Shown here in pieces: positions 62,011 through 64,000 of a DNA stretch of 64,000 nucleotides. The notes below the pieces were generated by a model, which was not told the origin of the DNA, did no database searches, and was given only the letters and a program-made list of their open reading frames with translations. The first letter of the stretch is position 1; each line of letters begins with the position of its first letter. The position numbers and the translations under genes were made by a program. Source of the DNA: Leptospira fletcheri (GTDB lineage Bacteria > Spirochaetota > Leptospiria > Leptospirales > Leptospiraceae); NCBI RefSeq assembly GCF_004769195.1, contig NZ_RQET01000009.1, positions 124,001-188,000 of the forward strand, in the 5' to 3' direction.

Positions 62011-63474
62011 TCACTCCAATCCGTATGTGGAGCGGATCTGTTTGTCGGCGGCTTCCGCTTCCGAGCGATCCAGAATCAGGGGGAGTTCCACATCCAGGAA
62101 TTTCAATCTTAGATACCGATCTTTCGCTTTGGCCAAAGCGGATTTCAAATCCGCAAGACTGTTCACGGGAGAACCGTTGACCGACTCGATGACCAGATTT
62201 AAAAAATAATCGGAGGAAGAATTTACCGGATGCGCCAGTTTTCTGTACAGAACCACGTCCGCCTTTTTGGATCTGTTGATTCCGTCCGGAATAAAATATT
62301 TGTATCGGTAGAGGAATTGGCTCCCTCCGGAAGTATTTCCCGCACGGCTCCAAGTCGCGAGCAAATCCTGGGACATTTCCTGAAAGAGAAGACCTCCGAT
62401 CATCGCATAATCGTACGGTGCATCGTATCTGTTCCGCATGAAATCGAAGTCGGGCATTCTCTTCGCCTCGAAGGAGATGTCCATAAATTTCCCCTCACGG
62501 AAAACCTTAAATCTGATCTTGTCTCCCGCGTGTTTATTGTCCACGTTCTCCGTAAAATCCACCCTCGCGTCCTTGTCGAGAGTGGTGGTCCCGTTTCGGC
62601 CGATCGGGCTTCCGTCGATTTCCGTAAGATAATCCCCTTCCTTCAAATATCCGTCCGCCGAGCCGTGGGGGAGGATCCTTGTGACGAACACTCCTTCCAG
62701 CCCGTCAGGAATTCCTTTCGCTTTTCTAAGCGAGGTGTTAAACGAATTCAAAAAACTGATTCCGAGTTCGACGTAACCGTCGTAACTTCCGTCCTCTATG
62801 TCCGTGAGGAAATGTCGGATTACGTTCGTAGGGATGAGATAGCCTATGTTTTCTCCCTTTGTCGCCACTTGAAACGCGACTCCGACAGCCTTGTCTCCCT
62901 GGATTGCAGGCCCCCCGGAATTCCCGGGGTTGATGGCGGCGTCCACTTGGAGTACCAAATGGCTGTCTACCGAAGAGTGGGAATATTCCGATTGTTCCTT
63001 TCTGGAAACGATTCCTCGGGTGACGGAGACCTTATTCCCTCCGATCGGATATCCTACCACAATCAAAGGAGAGTTCAATTCCGGAATTCCTCCGAGTTCT
63101 AGATCCCGGGAGTCCTTATAAAACGTTCCGTCCTCCGCTTCCAAAATAGCGAGGTCACAATCGTGGGCGATGAAGAGAATCTTGACTCTATACCATTCCG
63201 TCTGGTCGTATCTTTGCACTTGGATAAATTTCGCGTTGGATACCACGTGTGCATTCGTAAGAATCCGCTTGTTTCCGATCAGGAATCCGGTTCCGGAGCC
63301 GGCCCGGACCCCGTCCGTGGTCCAAGGGGAATACGGATTGATCGCCTGGGAATAGACTTTAATCTGAACTACGGCTTTTCGGATTCCGTCGAAATCCGTT
63401 TTTTCCTCCGCGGTTGCGGGGACGGAAATGAGAAAGATAAGAATCCCTAGGGAAAGTTTTTTCAGAGCAGACAT
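62011..63474 (-). CDS. Deg/HtrA-family serine protease with PDZ domains
   Basis: The 487-residue exported protein (signal peptide 1-22) has the trypsin-like domain with His76 (ILTNAHVVSN), Asp107 (HDCDLAIL) and Ser186 (INPGNSGGP), then a PDZ domain (GVFVTRILPHGSADGYLKEGDYL) and a second PDZ-like C-terminal region. The long insertions and C-terminal layout resemble plant Deg9-type proteins more than E. coli DegP. It would degrade or refold envelope proteins. The following gene is a catalytically dead paralogue four bases away. Confidence 0.9.
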   Translation of the reverse strand: MSALKKLSLGILIFLISVPATAEEKTDFDGIRKAVVQIKVYSQAINPYSPWTTDGVRAGSGTGFLIGNKRILTNAHVVSNAKFIQVQRYDQTEWYRVKILFIAHDCDLAILEAEDGTFYKDSRDLELGGIPELNSPLIVVGYPIGGNKVSVTRGIVSRKEQSEYSHSSVDSHLVLQVDAAINPGNSGGPAIQGDKAVGVAFQVATKGENIGYLIPTNVIRHFLTDIEDGSYDGYVELGISFLNSFNTSLRKAKGIPDGLEGVFVTRILPHGSADGYLKEGDYLTEIDGSPIGRNGTTTLDKDARVDFTENVDNKHAGDKIRFKVFREGKFMDISFEAKRMPDFDFMRNRYDAPYDYAMIGGLLFQEMSQDLLATWSRAGNTSGGSQFLYRYKYFIPDGINRSKKADVVLYRKLAHPVNSSSDYFLNLVIESVNGSPVNSLADLKSALAKAKDRYLRLKFLDVELPLILDRSEAEAADKQIRSTYGLE

Positions 63475-63480
63475 CGAGCG

Positions 63481-64000
63481 TCAATGGCCCTCGAATTCGC
63501 AGATGGAATAGACTTCTATTCCCAAATCCCTTTTTAGTTTGGAGGCTCCACCCAAATCGGGCAAGTCTATGATCACTCCCGCTTCCGCCACTTCGGCTCC
63601 TAGGCGTCTCAATAATCTGGCAGCGGCGAGCATGGTACCTCCCGTCGCGATCAGGTCGTCCATCAAAAGAATCCTGTCTCCCGGAGTGATGGAATCCTTA
63701 TGGATCTCGATAACGTCTTTTCCGTATTCCAGATCGTATTCTTCCGTTACGGTCTCCGCGGGAAGTTTTCCTTTTTTTCGGATCGGAATGAATCCGGCGC
63801 CCAATTGAAATGCTACCGGAGCCCCGACGATAAAACCCCTTGCTTCGATTCCGGCCACTTTCGTGATTCCTTTACCGGTATACCGGTCCACAAACGTACC
63901 GATCGTAAGCGCCAAGCCTTCCGGATCGAGTAACAAAGAGGTAATGTCTCGAAAAAGGATACCCTTCTTCGGATAATCTGGAATGGTTCGGATTTTTGAT
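63481..64000 (-). CDS. apt: Adenine phosphoribosyltransferase, 5' end outside the window
   Basis: The enzyme salvages adenine to AMP with PRPP. The frame runs to the window end: upstream of the first in-frame start-like codon, sequence translates as [19 protein letters not shown], the normal APRT N-terminus, so only a few residues are missing. Motifs: [16 protein letters not shown], the [10 protein letters not shown] hood, and the PRPP loop [14 protein letters not shown]. It precedes the Deg gene on the same strand, six bases apart, so the two may share a transcript. Confidence 0.92.
   Translation of the reverse strand, partial: SKIRTIPDYPKKGILFRDITSLLLDPEGLALTIGTFVDRYTGKGITKVAGIEARGFIVGAPVAFQLGAGFIPIRKKGKLPAETVTEEYDLEYGKDVIEIHKDSITPGDRILLMDDLIATGGTMLAAARLLRRLGAEVAEAGVIIDLPDLGGASKLKRDLGIEVYSICEFEGH

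Noticed and set aside
62230..63102. 290-codon antisense frame opposite the active Deg protease
   Set aside because: There are no motifs or start signals, and the sense strand has an intact catalytic triad and PDZ domains.

Overview
The window looks like chromosome from a spirochaete of the genus Leptospira, probably one of the more GC-rich lineages. The species is not determinable from the sequence alone. The signs are a LruC-domain surface lipoprotein, many lipoproteins with the relaxed spirochaetal lipobox (N or Q just before the Cys is tolerated), DUF1574-like SGNH proteins paired with MBOAT acyltransferases, a 7TMR-DISM sensor ending in an RsbW-like ATPase, HDOD and CheD genes, and an unlinked cobalamin-dependent methylmalonyl-CoA mutase operon. 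Genes are dense, many are coupled by ATGA overlaps, and no gene-free stretch exceeds 300 bases. I found no rRNA, tRNA, CRISPR array, insertion sequence or prophage. The only recombination gene is a solitary tyrosine recombinase.

Layout: 1-13 kb holds a membrane protein, a GPH-type MFS transporter, the recombinase, an aroK-HDOD-cheD operon, a TraB-domain membrane protein, a sensor protein with a FlgO-like lipoprotein, a hydrolase lacking its nucleophile, UDP-glucose pyrophosphorylase and a degenerate EAL protein. 13.2-22.4 kb is one long minus-strand run: three small lipoproteins, a TonB-dependent receptor, a cysteine-rich lipoprotein, ExbB, ExbD, TonB, then a small exported protein and a papain-like peptidase carrying FN3 repeats. 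This is a self-contained outer-membrane transport locus of unknown substrate. 22.6-27.7 kb is mutA-mutB-meaB. 27.8-33.3 kb carries TerC, YhhN, a ferritin-like protein with a histone H1-like tail, a class V aminotransferase, a BASS transporter, L33 and a DksA-like protein.

33.3-50.6 kb is mainly envelope biology: an O-antigen-ligase-like protein, a PrsW protease, the LruC lipoprotein, UbiE, an orphan ExbB/ExbD pair, and a nine-gene minus-strand run. That run contains a GT87-like protein, a GT4 glycosyltransferase, a GT-C-like protein, two MBOAT/SGNH pairs and MazG, and suggests synthesis and O-acylation of a surface glycan. 50.7-64 kb carries QueA, an ATP-independent-looking Lon-type protease, YbaB, a metalloprotease-like lipoprotein, a Fur-family regulator, a third SGNH protein with a GT-C-like partner, an adjacent pair of Deg/HtrA proteins (one with an intact catalytic triad, one with all three residues replaced), and apt, cut by the window end.

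The most interesting items are the TonB/lipoprotein/peptidase locus, the active/dead Deg pair, the ferritin-H1 fusion and the doubled MBOAT/SGNH cassette. Function calls rest on motifs read by eye. No database search was possible.
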